Source: Sapria himalayana (lineage: Eukaryota > Streptophyta > Magnoliopsida > Malpighiales > Rafflesiaceae). Taken from it: a stretch of DNA of 64,000 bases. Shown here piece by piece: positions 1 through 12,552 of the stretch. A model generated the notes under the pieces. That model made no database searches and was not told where the DNA came from. It was given only the letters and a program-made list of their open reading frames with translations. Each line of letters starts with the position of its first letter. Position 1 is the first letter of the stretch. The position numbers were made by a program, and so were the translations under genes. Location of the stretch: assembly GCA_029783825.1 (NCBI GenBank), contig JAREIK010003005.1, positions 106,750-170,749 on the forward strand, read 5' to 3'.

Positions 1-1640
1 CAGATATGTAGTATTGAATGAACCTTATCATTGCAAGTAGTAATCTGATAAAATTTTGAGGCAAAGTGTTATAGATGAGATATTAGTAGTATCTTGCAAT
101 AATGTCACTTTTTGCTCATGCTCTCACGAATTTGTGGAACATGTTAATATTTTTATGTGCCCAAGTATTTTTATTCTCAAAATCAATGTTGATATTTACA
201 TATATATGTATGAATATAATGTGCATATACACTGCCCTACACACATACACACATCTATACATCCATATACATTAGTATACATTATATATTAGCATAAACA
301 TTTTTATACTTGTATATATATTCACACATGTATCTACATTTTAAAAGTAGTGTGTATATACTTGTATGCATGCATATACTACTCTAAACCGACACACACA
401 CATATACCTATGTACGTAATATTTTTAAAGGTACACATAATAATATTATATATGTGTGTATGTGTGTGTAAATGTATTTAAATTTTTTGATTTTGAAAAT
501 TTAAAACAAATAAAATATTATATATTGTACACAATTTATAAAATATTGTAAATTCTTTATATTTAAAAAAATATTTGTGTGTAAGTGTGTATGAAGCATA
601 TTAATGCGTAAAATAAAATTATGAAGTAAATATATAAGCTTCTATTTTATTCAAATTGTTGTTTTTTTAATATTTATATTAAAGTAACTATCATTATACT
701 CATAAATAAATGAAGTTGGCATATTTGTAAATTATTTTGGTTTTACAATAATGATAAAAATTAAAATATAGTTCATAAATAGATAATATTGTTTTTGTTT
801 TTCTATATAATTTTTTTATTAAAATATTAATGTATATGATAAATTTCTACCTATTATTTATTATTATTAATACATTTTTAGAAACTTTAAAATTTAAACA
901 AATATTATGTAGTGCATATAAATGCATGCCTTTATTATTTTGTAAAAAATCAATTATTTCTTTTATTATGTTGAAACATAATAGATTACCATATAAATTC
1001 AAGAGTAAATTTTTCTACAAGTAATTATTTTTTTTTATTCAATATATATAAATGACCATTAAATATATGAATTTGTTTTTTTAAATATTTATTTTTAAAT
1101 TTTATTTTTCAAATTTAATACATCACAATATTTTTTTAATTAATAGATACTTTCAAACCGTATTTATTTATAATAAATATAACATATTAAATATTATGAT
1201 GTGCAAATTTTATTCTGTAAATAAATTTTATTTTTAAAGTTTTATCTTTGTAAATTGAAACTACTTCACATATATATTTTAGAAATTTTTATAATATTTA
1301 TTACACAAACATATTATTATTTGTTTTAAAATTTACAAAATGAATTTTAACAAATGAACATTTTATTAGAAATCAATTTTAGTTAAATGATATTAAGTAA
1401 AACAAAAATGCAAACCCTAAACATATTAAATCATAATGATTTATACACACGTATAAAAATACAATTAAAAACATTTAAGATTGAAAAAATTAAATTTAAG
1501 TTCCTAAAATATATGAGAAAATGATATTTATACAATATCCAAAAAAAACTTGTAAGAATGAGATGAATGATATGAATGGATATTACGTTTATAGAGCTTG
1601 TAGATATACATGTAGATGTAGTTATATATATTTTTTCATG
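1..1640. other. AT-rich DNA without recognisable gene
   Basis: Very AT-rich sequence with short TA, TG and CA runs (for example around 430-470). The few open frames are short, have biased low-complexity composition and show no domain I recognise. No terminal repeat or RNA gene was seen. Given what follows, it is probably interior of a degenerate transposon, but that is inference. Confidence 0.6.
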
Positions 1641-2487
1641 TAATTAAATATAATTAGACATATGGCTATGTATAGGTATTAATGTAGATAAATATATTTT
1701 TATATAGTAATATGTTGATTTACATAATGTTAATACATTTATATATAAATATATATCTATATATATGTATATTAAATATATGTTGTTATATTTATATATA
1801 GTTATGTTTATGTATACTATTTTTATAGCTATAGATATAGTAAAATACACTTATATATGAAATTCGAATTATATCACACATGCATATTGATGTATAGTTA
1901 TGTTTAAATACACTTATATAAAATACACTTAAGTTCATGTATACTATTTATGTATACTGTTTATATATAGTTATGTAGATTGATGTAGATATCAAGTTGG
2001 CATACCTTATACTATTTATGTATTCTATTTATGTATTTTGTTTATATGTAGTTATGTATTTTAATGTAGATAAATATATTTATATATAGTAATATGTTGA
2101 TATACATATTGTTAGATACATATATAATATATATATAATATATTAAATATTCGTTGTTATATTTATATATAGTTATGTTTATGTATACTATTTTTATAGT
2201 TATAGATATAGTAAAATACACTTATATAAGAAATTCAAAGTATATCACACATGCATATTGATGTATAGTTATGTTTAATATAAAATACACTTATGTTTAT
2301 GTATACTATTTATGTATACTGTTTATATATAGTTATGTATATTGATGTAGATATCAAGTTGGCATACCTTATACTATTTATGTATACTATTTATGTATAA
2401 TGTTTATATATAGTTATGTATATTAATGTAGATAAATACATTTATATATAGTAATATGTTGATATACATATTGTTAAATACATTTAG

Positions 2488-2524
<37 letters not shown>

Positions 2525-2951
2525 GTATATGTATATTAAATATATATTGTTATATTTATATATAGTTATGTTTATGTATACTATTTTTATAGTTATAGAT
2601 ATAGTAAAATACACTTATATGAGAAATTCGAATTATATCACACATGCATATTGATGTATAGTTATGTTTAAATACACTTATATAAAATACACATATGTTT
2701 ATGTATACTATTTATGTATACTATTTATATATAGTTATGTATATTGATGTAGATATCAAGTCAGCATACCTTATACTGTTTAGGTAAATTGTTTATATGT
2801 AGTTATGTATATTAATGTAGATATATATATTTATATAAAGTAATATGTTGAAATGCATATTGTTAAATACATTTATATATAGTTATATATATATATATAT
2901 TCAACATATGTTGTTATATTTATATATAGTTATGTTTATGTATACTATTTT
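1641..2951. repeat. AT-rich tandem repeat, unit about 360-400 bp (left part)
   Basis: A landmark reading tgatgtagatatcaag, followed by a 'cataccttatact' block, recurs near 1981, 2343 and 2745, giving units of about 362 and 402 bp. Each unit also holds a 'tatagttatgtttatgtata' block and a 'gtaaaatacacttatat' block. The same repeat continues at 8472-8960 after the LINE-bearing insertion, and a single diverged copy lies in CACTA-1 at about 36.60-36.80 kb. The repeat is therefore likely a non-coding component of this CACTA family. Local (TA)n runs lie near 2490-2520 and 2888-2900. Confidence 0.75.
2941..2951. repeat. Candidate target-site duplication, left copy
   Basis: The 11-mer tatactatttt directly precedes a short T run (2954-2961) that would be the complement of a poly(A) tail. 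The same 11-mer is at 8472-8482. Together they would bracket a 5.5 kb minus-strand insertion. Because this 11-mer is also part of the surrounding tandem repeat, the match could be coincidental. Confidence 0.45.
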
Positions 2952-4246
2952 TATTTTTTTTAAAGTTTGTTTTATTAATTATATAACCCTCTCTCTTAGC
3001 GGAGGAATACCATTGTTTACAAGCTAATTTCAACCCATTTCCCATTTACATCCATTCATAAACTTTAACATACAATATTTAAAGTAAAATTAAAACTATC
3101 AAGTGCCATGAAATACTGTTTCTAATGCACTTTTCTTTCTCTTTATGAAGTTTCTTAGTGCTGAAATTTCTATTTCAATTAAACTTCTACCATTAAATCT
3201 TTATGCTTTGTGTTTTCGGTTTGCTTGTTGCCATCCTGTTCATTTAGCTCTGCTAATCTTCTAGTCCATTTGATTCTCTGAGCTTTTTGTGCTTGCATAT
3301 TGTTCTGTTCAGATTTCTTCCTAGTAGTTTTGTGACCCCTGCAGCCTTTTTTAGGATATCTTCCAACACTTCTGCCAGCATGCTGTCCTCCTAGATACTT
3401 ATTACATACACTTATAATTGACACTTTTACACATAGACTTTTACAGACACTTATACTGCTTAACACTTATTTACAGACACTTGTAACTCTTATTAATCTT
3501 GCCGACACTTCTATATAACATATACTCCAAATACTCATAATAGATATCAGCTTTTTCAAAGCTCATATCTGTCAATTTTACAAAGCTGAAGTCTGTCAGC
3601 TTTTTCAAAGCTGATATCTGTCTACATATACATGTAAGCAGACCAAAATAGCGGCTGGAAAATAGCTTTTTCAAAGTGTCAACTTTTTCCAGCAAGCCAA
3701 CATACTACCTACATGTACATGTAAGCAGACATTAGTTTTCCAGAACAACAGCTGGAAAACCCACCAACTTACATCCTCACACCTTTACAGACCCTTATAT
3801 GTGTCTGTAAGAATGTCTACCTTACACCCTTGCAAACCCTTATAGACCCTTATACCAACTTACACCATTACAACAGCTGGATAACAACAGCAACCTAACC
3901 AACATACCCTTATACGAGCTACAAACCCTTATTACTTACTCCAAGAATTTACCAATAAATTTATCAAGACACGGGCCTTGCCTCAACATCATCCTCTCTT
4001 CAAGGTAACTTTTCTCTTTTTTAGTCAAATTTCTTCATGTAATTCCCTACAAAATTATTAACAAAAATACTACAATTCGATGCAATTAGTATTAAAGTGT
4101 CTACCTTTACTTCCTTCACTGCTCCTTAAGCCTTTAACCTATGTCTGAAAACAAAACCAAAACACAACCAAGCAACAACCAAGCAACAACCACAACCAAG
4201 CAACACAACCAAGCAACACAAAAATCCAAGATCCCAACCTTAGCAG
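2952..4246 (-). other. Segment between two poly(T) runs, possible LINE 3' transduction
   Basis: This 1.3 kb stretch has higher GC and a different texture from the flanking AT repeat. It contains internal repeats: 'tttttcaaagctgatatctg' variants at 3546-3625, 'acatgtaagcagac' at about 3630 and 3716, and 'accctta' variants at 3785-3930. Two minus-strand open frames (3179-3466, 95 codons, Lys/Arg/Gln-rich at the end; 3471-3695, 74 codons) are visible, but I recognise neither. It lies between a T run at 2954-2961 and the LINE poly(T) at 4247-4255. It could be flanking sequence carried along when transcription ran past the LINE's own poly(A) signal, or a separate older insertion. Confidence 0.4.
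4155..4222. repeat. Short minisatellite of CAAGCAACAAC-type units
   Basis: About five imperfect copies of an 'accaagcaaca' unit in direct repetition, lying just left of the LINE poly(T). No coding role is apparent. Confidence 0.7.
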
Positions 4247-7200
4247 TTTTTTTTTGGGTCTATATTTTATTGCCCTCCCCATAGAACTGGGGTGGCTCTT
4301 CATATGTTTCATGACCACCCCCTTTAATAGAGTTTATATCTGCAAAATAGTCAAGTAAGCTTTTTTTTTTATAAATATCAAATTTTAAAAATAAGTTCTT
4401 CTCTTCCCCTCTTTATCCTTTAGACCTAAGTTTTAATTTTTGTTTTTTTGAATTCTAATATATGGAAAACCTATTTTATCTAAACTTATTAAACCTTTAT
4501 ATTTGTCAGGGATATCTTTCCCTTCAAATTCTTGAAAACCTCTCTTTGTACCCTCTTCTACTAATCTATCTGCCAAAGCATTTGCTTCTCTGAATATATG
4601 TATAATTTCCCCTTTAAGTTATATTAGTAGTGTTTTAATTTTCATTATCTTCTTCTAGTTTCCATAGTTCTATTTTTCCTATTAGCAAATCCACTAATAA
4701 ACTCGAATCAACCCGCACTTGAATATTCTGAAAATTATTATCTTTACATATTTGTAAACCTTTATGCAAAGCCATAACCTCTGCATTCAAGGTGGAGGAG
4801 GCTAAACCATTCATTGTGAATGCTCTTATCACTTTGCCTTCCTCATTTCTTATGACTCCCCCTACACCTACAACTCATATATCCCTTTTTAATCTCCCAT
4901 CCGTATTTAATAATAGGCCATTTTGTTGGGGCTTTTTCCATCTGATAATTTTAATTTCTGGTGTTTTCTTTGTCCTTGTAATTAGACCCCAAGCTTCTTT
5001 CCTGTTTTCATCTATTCCTACACTTCCAAGCTTAATAGGGCTACAGAATGAGATAAATGCACATTCTTTTTTAATTTCCTCTAGAATATTTACGACATTC
5101 ATTGGAATGCCGTCAAATCTGCTTTTATTTCTTACTTTCCAGAGACACCATACAGCAATGTGAGGGATGTATATCCTTAACCATTTAATAATCTTGTTCT
5201 TTGTTTTACTTTCCTTCCATTTTTTATTCTTTCTATCAATACATCTGAGCCTTTTTCTAACTCAACTTCTATTTCTAGTTTATTCCATATGTTTTTAGCT
5301 ATCTTCCCTGTTGAAAACAAATAATCCATACTTTCTATTTCTTGGTTACAACATTCGCATCTAGATGCTAATCTTATACCTTTCTTTTGAATGTGCTCAT
5401 GAATCAGGATGGCTTTTGAGAGAAGTTTCCACATAAAAATGTTTATTTTTTGTGGAAGTTCCTTTTTCCATGCTTCTTCAAAAATCAATTGGGGAATTTT
5501 TTTAGTTCTCACCAGCTCTTTTACACTTTTTAAAGTAAATTTTCCTTGTGCATCTAAAGACCATTTCCATCCACTTTTAATTAATATGGAATGATTTTCC
5601 ACCATATTTCGTGGCTTGTACATTAATTTCCAGCTTTTTGATGCTCTTTTTGTATTTTTAAAGTCATTACTACCTAGTCCGTATCTAGCTTTTATATATG
5701 CCACCGAGAGACTATTGTTTTTATTATTTTTAAATCTCCACCAGTTCTTGCAGGCACAAGATTTTGCTATATCGTTAAGATTTGAGAAGCCCAAACCAAC
5801 TTCCTTTAACGGAAAGCATAGGTCTTTTCATTTTTTCCAATGTAGCTTATTTTTGCTTCCATTTTTTCCCTATAGGAAGTTTGACATTTCTCCTTCTAGT
5901 TTTCTTATGATAGTTTTCGGTGGCTGTAAAGACATTAGAGTATGTGTCAGTGACCCCTGCAATACATGTGGGATTAGAGTAACTCTTCCTGCCATACTTA
6001 GTAGATTTTCTTTCCAACCTGTGATCTTTCGCCTTAATTTTTCCACTAGGAATACTAGGTATTCCCCCTTTAGCCTTCCCTCATAGATCGAGCACCCAAG
6101 ATACATTAGAGCACCCTTTTTATGCATGAATCTGGTGATATTTTTATCTTTTGAGCTATATTTTCAGAAGATTTTTATGCTATCATAAATTGACATTTAT
6201 TCTTATTCAGCACCTGCCTAGTTTCTTCTTCCATTATATTTAATAATTCATCATATGCCTCATGGATTGGTTACTGGCATTTGAGAAAATTATAATATCG
6301 TCTGCTACACCAAATAGCACACCGTCGGTGTGTTTCTTGGTTGCTTATATCTAACAATTTTCCCCTCACTCCTTTCCTTTTTCAAATTTACAATAAAGAG
6401 TTCTAGATAGATATTGAAGAGGGAGGGAGAAAGAGAGTCCCCTCGTCTATGTCCTCTTGAGGTTTTAAATTCTTTACCTGCTTGCCCATTTATAAGTATT
6501 TTAACCCATACACCTGATATACATCTATGTATTAAATCTATCCAAAACTCCAAGAAACCCATTTTCTCATTAAATAACATAATATTTCACATTCCACCCA
6601 GTCAAATGCTTTAGAAAGATCTAGTTTCAATATTATATTATGTCCTCTCGACTTAGCTCCTATCTCTCTAATCAATTCTGAGGCTAGATTGATGTTTTCC
6701 ATCATCAATCTGTCTTTAACAAAACCTATTTGTTCTATCGATATAATAGATGGGAGAATCTTACTGAGTCTACTCTGAATCACCTTAGCTAATATCTTGT
6801 AAATTGTATTACATAAACTAATGGCCTGTAGTCTTCTCCTGTATGTGGGTTAGTTTTCTTAGGGACCAACACAATATACGAATTAGTCCATGCCTTTGTA
6901 ATTTCTGCGCCTGCAAAAATCCAAACAATGGTTATGACTAACTCTTTTTAATGATGTTCCAGCTGCGCTGAAAAAACCCATTGTTTCATCCGTCAGGACC
7001 TGCAGTGCTATCTTTATTAGCATTAAAAACTACCTCTTAACTTCTTCTTCTGTTGGAATTCTTCTAAAATTTTATTATCATTTTCTGAGACTTTCTTCTC
7101 AATATTTTGAATTAATGTGTGTTTTTCTCGGTGTGAATGGCTTGCATAATAAATTCTTGAAATATTCTTCTAATTCATTTTTTATATCCTCTTCTTTATC

Positions 7201-8330
7201 TAGCCATTTACCATTATATGCTTTTAATCCTTTTATTTTTTGTTTTTGTATTCTTACTTTGGCCATTACATTAAAAATTTTGTATTTTTGTCTCGATCTT
7301 TTAACCACTTGACTCTCGCCCTTTGCTTCCAAAAAACTTCTTCCGTATGCATTCTAAGTCTAATTCAGCTTTGGCCTTGCTCAGCTGGATACTTGAGCTA
7401 TCTTCTTTTTGATCAAACTCCATTTCCAGGGTAGCCTCTTCCTGTTCCATTTCCTGAATATTTTTATTGATCTTTCCAAAACCTCCTTGTTCCATTTGCT
7501 TAATGTCTGCCTTAAATTTCATAATTCTTCGCTAAAATTTGGATAGGATTACCTGAAACAGGTTTTCCCCATGATTCCTTTACTATGCCATCATACCCTT
7601 TATGCATTCCCCACATATTTTGAAACATAAATCCTTTATGTTTCCCTTCGCTATTTTCAAATGTATTAGCAAAGGGTTATGATCCGAGCATGTTCTGTGA
7701 GATGCCTGACCTTTATCCCTGCCAATCTTGTCCACCCATTTAGTGTTAAGTAGAACTCGAATCCACAGCCTGGACCAGATCGCTTTCCTCCTCTTCCAGT
7801 TGTTACACATGTAAAGTTAGAGCCAAGGAAGCCTGCTTCTATTAGATTTGCTCTTGAAATTGCCTCATTAAAATAAGCTAATGCCATTTGGGTCAGGAGT
7901 CTTCCTCCCCTTTTTCTTTAGCATTTCTAATTACATTGAAGTCTCCTCCAATAATCCATGGAGAATTTAATACTGCTATTTTTTCCATCTCCTTCCATAG
8001 AGCTTTTCTTTCTTCCTTAGTATTGCTTGCATTAACCACATATTGATTGGGTCTTGAAGGCTTCCTAATTTAAAGCTTATAATCTGCACAGCTTTTGCTA
8101 TAATTTCAATATCCATCGATCTTTTCCACAAAATCAATAATTTACCATTTATGTTTGAAAAAGGCCTTTCAAGACCAAGAACATTCCTATATTTATCTAG
8201 CTGATCTTTATCTACCATTGGTTCAGCTAGAGTAACTATCTTAATTTTATATATTTTAATTAATTTTTTTAGTCTATTTAAGTAGGAGAGTTCGCCACTA
8301 CTCTTAAGTTCCAATATAAGCTATTAAACA
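4247..8330 (-). pseudogene. L1-like LINE, ORF2 polyprotein, broken and 5'-truncated
   Basis: Read on the minus strand, this is a non-LTR retrotransposon ORF2 fragmented by stops and frameshifts. In order it shows: the start of an apurinic-type endonuclease (8314-7976, with LNRLKKLIKIYKIKIVTLAEP); the endonuclease core WIIGGDFNVI near 7960; and its C-terminal SDHNPLL motif near 7675. A linker with a degenerate 'W-K-x-NTKFF'-type region is at 7522-7100. The reverse transcriptase includes IEQIGFVKDR and LKLDLSKAFDWVEC (6783-6538) and a catalytic-box relic GVADDIIIF near 6300. The downstream region YLGCSIYEGR...KITGWKENLLSMAGR (6127-5870) and a zf-RVT-like part with CECC (5794-5177) follow. An RNase H relic has LLNTDGRLKRD (about 4910) and LNAEVMALHKGLQICK (4832-4635). 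The 3' end has an ATAAAAT-type signal and poly(A), seen as T9 at 4247-4255. ORF1 is absent. Established families: L1 clade with EEP endonuclease, RVT_1, zf-RVT and RNase H. No retained activity is expected. Confidence 0.92.
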
Positions 8331-8471
8331 TTTCAAGTGAATTTTGTTGTGCTCTAGTCGTGTACTTCGTATCATATTTCTTGTTAACATGTTTTTTCGT
8401 GTTTCTTGGGGGTTTGTTTGAAACTTTGTGGAGCTTGTTCTATCGTGCTTAATAATTAAAATATACATTTA
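8331..8471. other. Junction between LINE ORF2 start and flanking repeat
   Basis: Sequence between the first recognisable endonuclease codons and the resumption of the AT-rich tandem repeat. It has no ORF1-like coding. It may be LINE 5' sequence left after truncation, or filler DNA. Confidence 0.4.
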
Positions 8472-9273
8472 TATACTATTTTAGATATAGTAAAATACAC
8501 TTATGTTTATGTTTACTGTTTATGTTATACTGTTTATCTAAAGTTATGTATATAATGTAGATATCAAGTTGGCATGCCTTATACTATTTTATGTATACTA
8601 TTTATGTATAATGTTTATATATAGTTATGTTATATTAATGTAGATAAATACATTTATATATAGTAATATGTTGATATACATATTGCTAAATCATTTATAT
8701 ATTGTTATATATATATATATATATTGTATATTAAATATTCATTGTTATATTTATATATAGTTATGTTTATGTATACTATTTTTATAGGTATAGATATAGT
8801 AAAATACACGTATATAAGAAATTCTAATTATATCATGCATGCATATTGATGTATAGTTATGTTTAAATACACTTATATAAAATACACATATGTTTATGTA
8901 TTTTGTTTATGTATACTATTTATATATAGTTATGTATATTGATGTAGATATCAAGTCAGCATACCTACTGTGCACCATCAACATCGACACAATTAGAATG
9001 CATTATATCACAATTGTATGAAGTATATATACGAATAAGTTTATATAAGCAATCCAAGCATACCATGGTGATTAATGTAGAAGAATTTCAGTAAAAAAAA
9101 TAATAGAATCAAAACGCACATGCTTGCATTAAGATAATCGATGAAGAATTAGTGCATAAAATGTACCTCAAATCATTAACAAATTATCATTTATCTTCGA
9201 TTAAGTTTTGATGCGTCGGTGCCGAGAGATAAATGGTTAACTGCAGAGGACTTGTGCTCCACTTGTTAGAGTT
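8472..9273. repeat. AT tandem repeat (right part) and CACTA-related segment
   Basis: The 360-400 bp repeat resumes, with landmarks near 8553 and 8940. From about 8961 it runs into 'catacctactgtgcaccatc', followed by about 300 bp that align by eye with 36.79-37.12 kb inside CACTA-1. Shared blocks include 'gcattatatcac', 'accatggtg', 'tacctcaaatca', 'gagagataaatg' and 'ttgttagag'. The left flank of the array is therefore related to the interior of CACTA-1 and lies in the same orientation. The tetranucleotide array begins directly after it. Confidence 0.75.
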
Positions 9274-9509
9274 GTCTAACTATCTTTTTCTATCTATCTG
9301 CCTATATCTATCTGTTTATTTGTATATCTATCAATCAATATATATATCTATCTATAAATCTATTTAACTGTCTATCTATATATTTGTCTATCAATTTATC
9401 TGTCGATCTATCTATCTATATGTTTATATGTCTATCTATCTATCATTTTTTCTCTATTTATCTATATATTTGTTTATCTATTTATCTAAATATTTTTTGT
9501 CTGTCTATC

Positions 9510-9556
<47 letters not shown>

Positions 9557-12521
9557 AGTTTGTATGTATGTTTGTATGTATGTATATATCTACCTTTTTT
9601 ACAATCTTGCCATTTTTATATCTATCAATCTATCTGTCTATTTGACTATTTATCTATTATTCTATTTGAATATCTATCTATCAGTCTTTTTTTCTATGAA
9701 TATATGCATCTATATGTTTATCTTACCATCTTTCTATCTATCTATCTATATATTTTACTATCTATCTATTTGTCAATGTATCATTTTGTATATATGTCTA
9801 TGTGTCAATCTATATCTATGTAACTATCTATCTTTCAATCTAAGTATCTAACTAACTATCTAACTATCTTTATATCTATTAGACTATCAATCTATAATTC
9901 AATTTATTTATCTATATATCTATTTATATATCTGTCTATTTAACTTTCTATTTGTATATCGATATATCTATTTATCTGTCTAACTATCCAACTATCTATT
10001 AGACTATTAGTAAATCAGTTTATATGTCAATCTGTCTATTTATTTATCTATCTATATTTCTATTTTTCTATTTATGTATATATCTATCTATTTATATATC
10101 TCTATATCTACCTATTTACCTATCGCTCTATATAACTATTTTTGCATTAGTCTATCTGATGATTTGGCTATCTTTATATATGTATTTCTTTCTATCTTTT
10201 TATGTCTATTTTTTGTATCTATCTATCTATAGATCTATGTATTTATTAACTGTCTAACTATCTATGTATCAATCTGTCTATGTATCTTTCTATCTAACTA
10301 TCTAACTATCTATTTTTTGATTAGTCTATTTGTCTATCTTTCTATCTGACTATCTATAGATATGTTTTTGTGTATATTTATCTAATTTTCGATATATCTA
10401 TTTGTCTATCTATCTATCTATCTATATATCTATCTATCTAATTATCTATCTATCTGTCTACCTGTCTATCATTCCTCTATCTATTTGTCTGCTGTCTATC
10501 ATCCTTCTATCTATCTATCTACCTGTATATCATCCCTCTATCTATTTGTCTATATGGCTATGTCTTTATCTCTCTATCTACCTTTGAGTTTATCAATTTA
10601 TAAGTCTATTTATCTTTCTATCAATATATAAAATTGTGTATATGTCTATTTGTCTTTATGTTTATCTTTCTATCTGTCTATCAATCTATCTTTATATCTA
10701 TATATTGTGAATCTATCTATATATCTATCTATCAACCAATCTATTTGTCTATATGTCTAACTTTCAATCTATGTAAATATCTATCTGTGTATCTGTCTAA
10801 CTATTTAACTATTTTTATGTTAATCTGCCTATCAATAAATCTATATATATATATATATCCATCTATCAATCTGTATATCTCTCTATTTGTATGTCTATCT
10901 ATCTATTTGTTTATCTATCTATCTATCTATCTATATATCTATATATCTATCTATCCATCTGTCTATATCTATCTTTCTTTCTATATATTTGTCTATCTAT
11001 CTATTTGTCTATCTATCTCATTATCTATTTATCTATCTATCAATCTATCTATCTATCTATTTGTTTATCTATCTATCTATGTGTCTATCTTTCTATCTAT
11101 ATATCTTTGTCTGTCTGTCTATTAGGCTATCAATCTATAAGTATATCTGTCTATCCATTGATCTGTATCTATCTATCTATCTATCTATCTATATATCTAT
11201 TTATATATTATTTTAACTATGTATATGTTTGTCTCTTTATTTGTATATTAATTAATTATTTATCTTTCTATTTAAGTATATATCTATATGTCTAACTTTC
11301 TATTTGTTTATTTATTTAACTGTCTATGTATCTATTTGTCTATCTATCCATCTATCAAACTATCAATCTATCTATCTATTTAACTTTATATCTTTCTAAT
11401 TCACTAACTACTAAAAACTATTTGTCTATCTGTCTATCTATATATTTTTCTATATATCTAACTATTTAACTATATTTATATCTATTAGTCTATCTATCTA
11501 TAATCTATTTATCTATATATCTATATATATATATATCTATATGTTTATGTCTATCATCAATTTGTCTATATATCTATCTATCTATCTGTATATCTATTTA
11601 TTTTATTATCTATCTTTTTCTCTATCTATATTATCAGTCTATGCAACTATCAATCAATCTAGCAATCTATTAATCTATTTATATGTTTATATGTCTATCG
11701 GACTATCTATCTAATTGTCTAACTATCTAATTGTCTAACTATCTAGTTGTCTATCTATCTATTTATCTATCCATCTATCTTTCAAACTATCTAATTTTAT
11801 ATTAATCTATCAATATAATTTTCCATTTATCTATATGTCTATCTATTTTTTCTCTATGTGTCTATCGATATATCTAATTTGCCTATCAGTTTATATATTT
11901 AACTCATTTCTATTTTTCTATCTATCAATATGTGTATCTGTCTTTCTGTTTATATGTGTCTATATCTTTATATTGCAATATGTATATCTATCTGATCTGT
12001 CTATCGATCTATCGGTCTATCTATATATTGGTCATTAAATTTATTGGGCTATCTACCTATCTATTTATATATCTATCTCACTGTTTATATATCTATCAAT
12101 TTGTATATTTATCTATCTTTCTATATATCTATTTGCCTATATATCTATGTATGTATCTATCTATCTATCTGTCTGTCTATATGTTTATCTATCTATATGT
12201 TTATCTATTTATATGTGCATATCTATCTATCTATCTATTTTTTGTTAATTTATCTATCTTTATATGTATCAATATATCTAACTATTTATCAATCTATCAA
12301 AATATTTAGATGTCTATGTATTTATCTATGCATTTTTGTAAATATCTATATCTATATCTATCTATATATCTATCTATATACTACCTATATTTTTATTTGG
12401 CTATCTATCAATCAATCTATCTAACTATATGCCTATCTAATTATCTATCTATCTTTTTATCTATCTATATTTCAATCTATCTATCTACATATATATCTAT
12501 TTGTCTATCTTATATATATAT

Positions 12522-12552
<31 letters not shown>

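Noticed and set aside
3179..3695. Two minus-strand ORFs proposed as LINE ORF1
   Set aside because: They lie downstream of the LINE 3' end, not upstream of ORF2, and lack a zinc knuckle or RNA-binding motif.
4792..7434. Plus-strand ORFs of 60-156 codons opposite the LINE
   Set aside because: Antisense shadows of the minus-strand ORF2 relic, whose domains explain the sequence.
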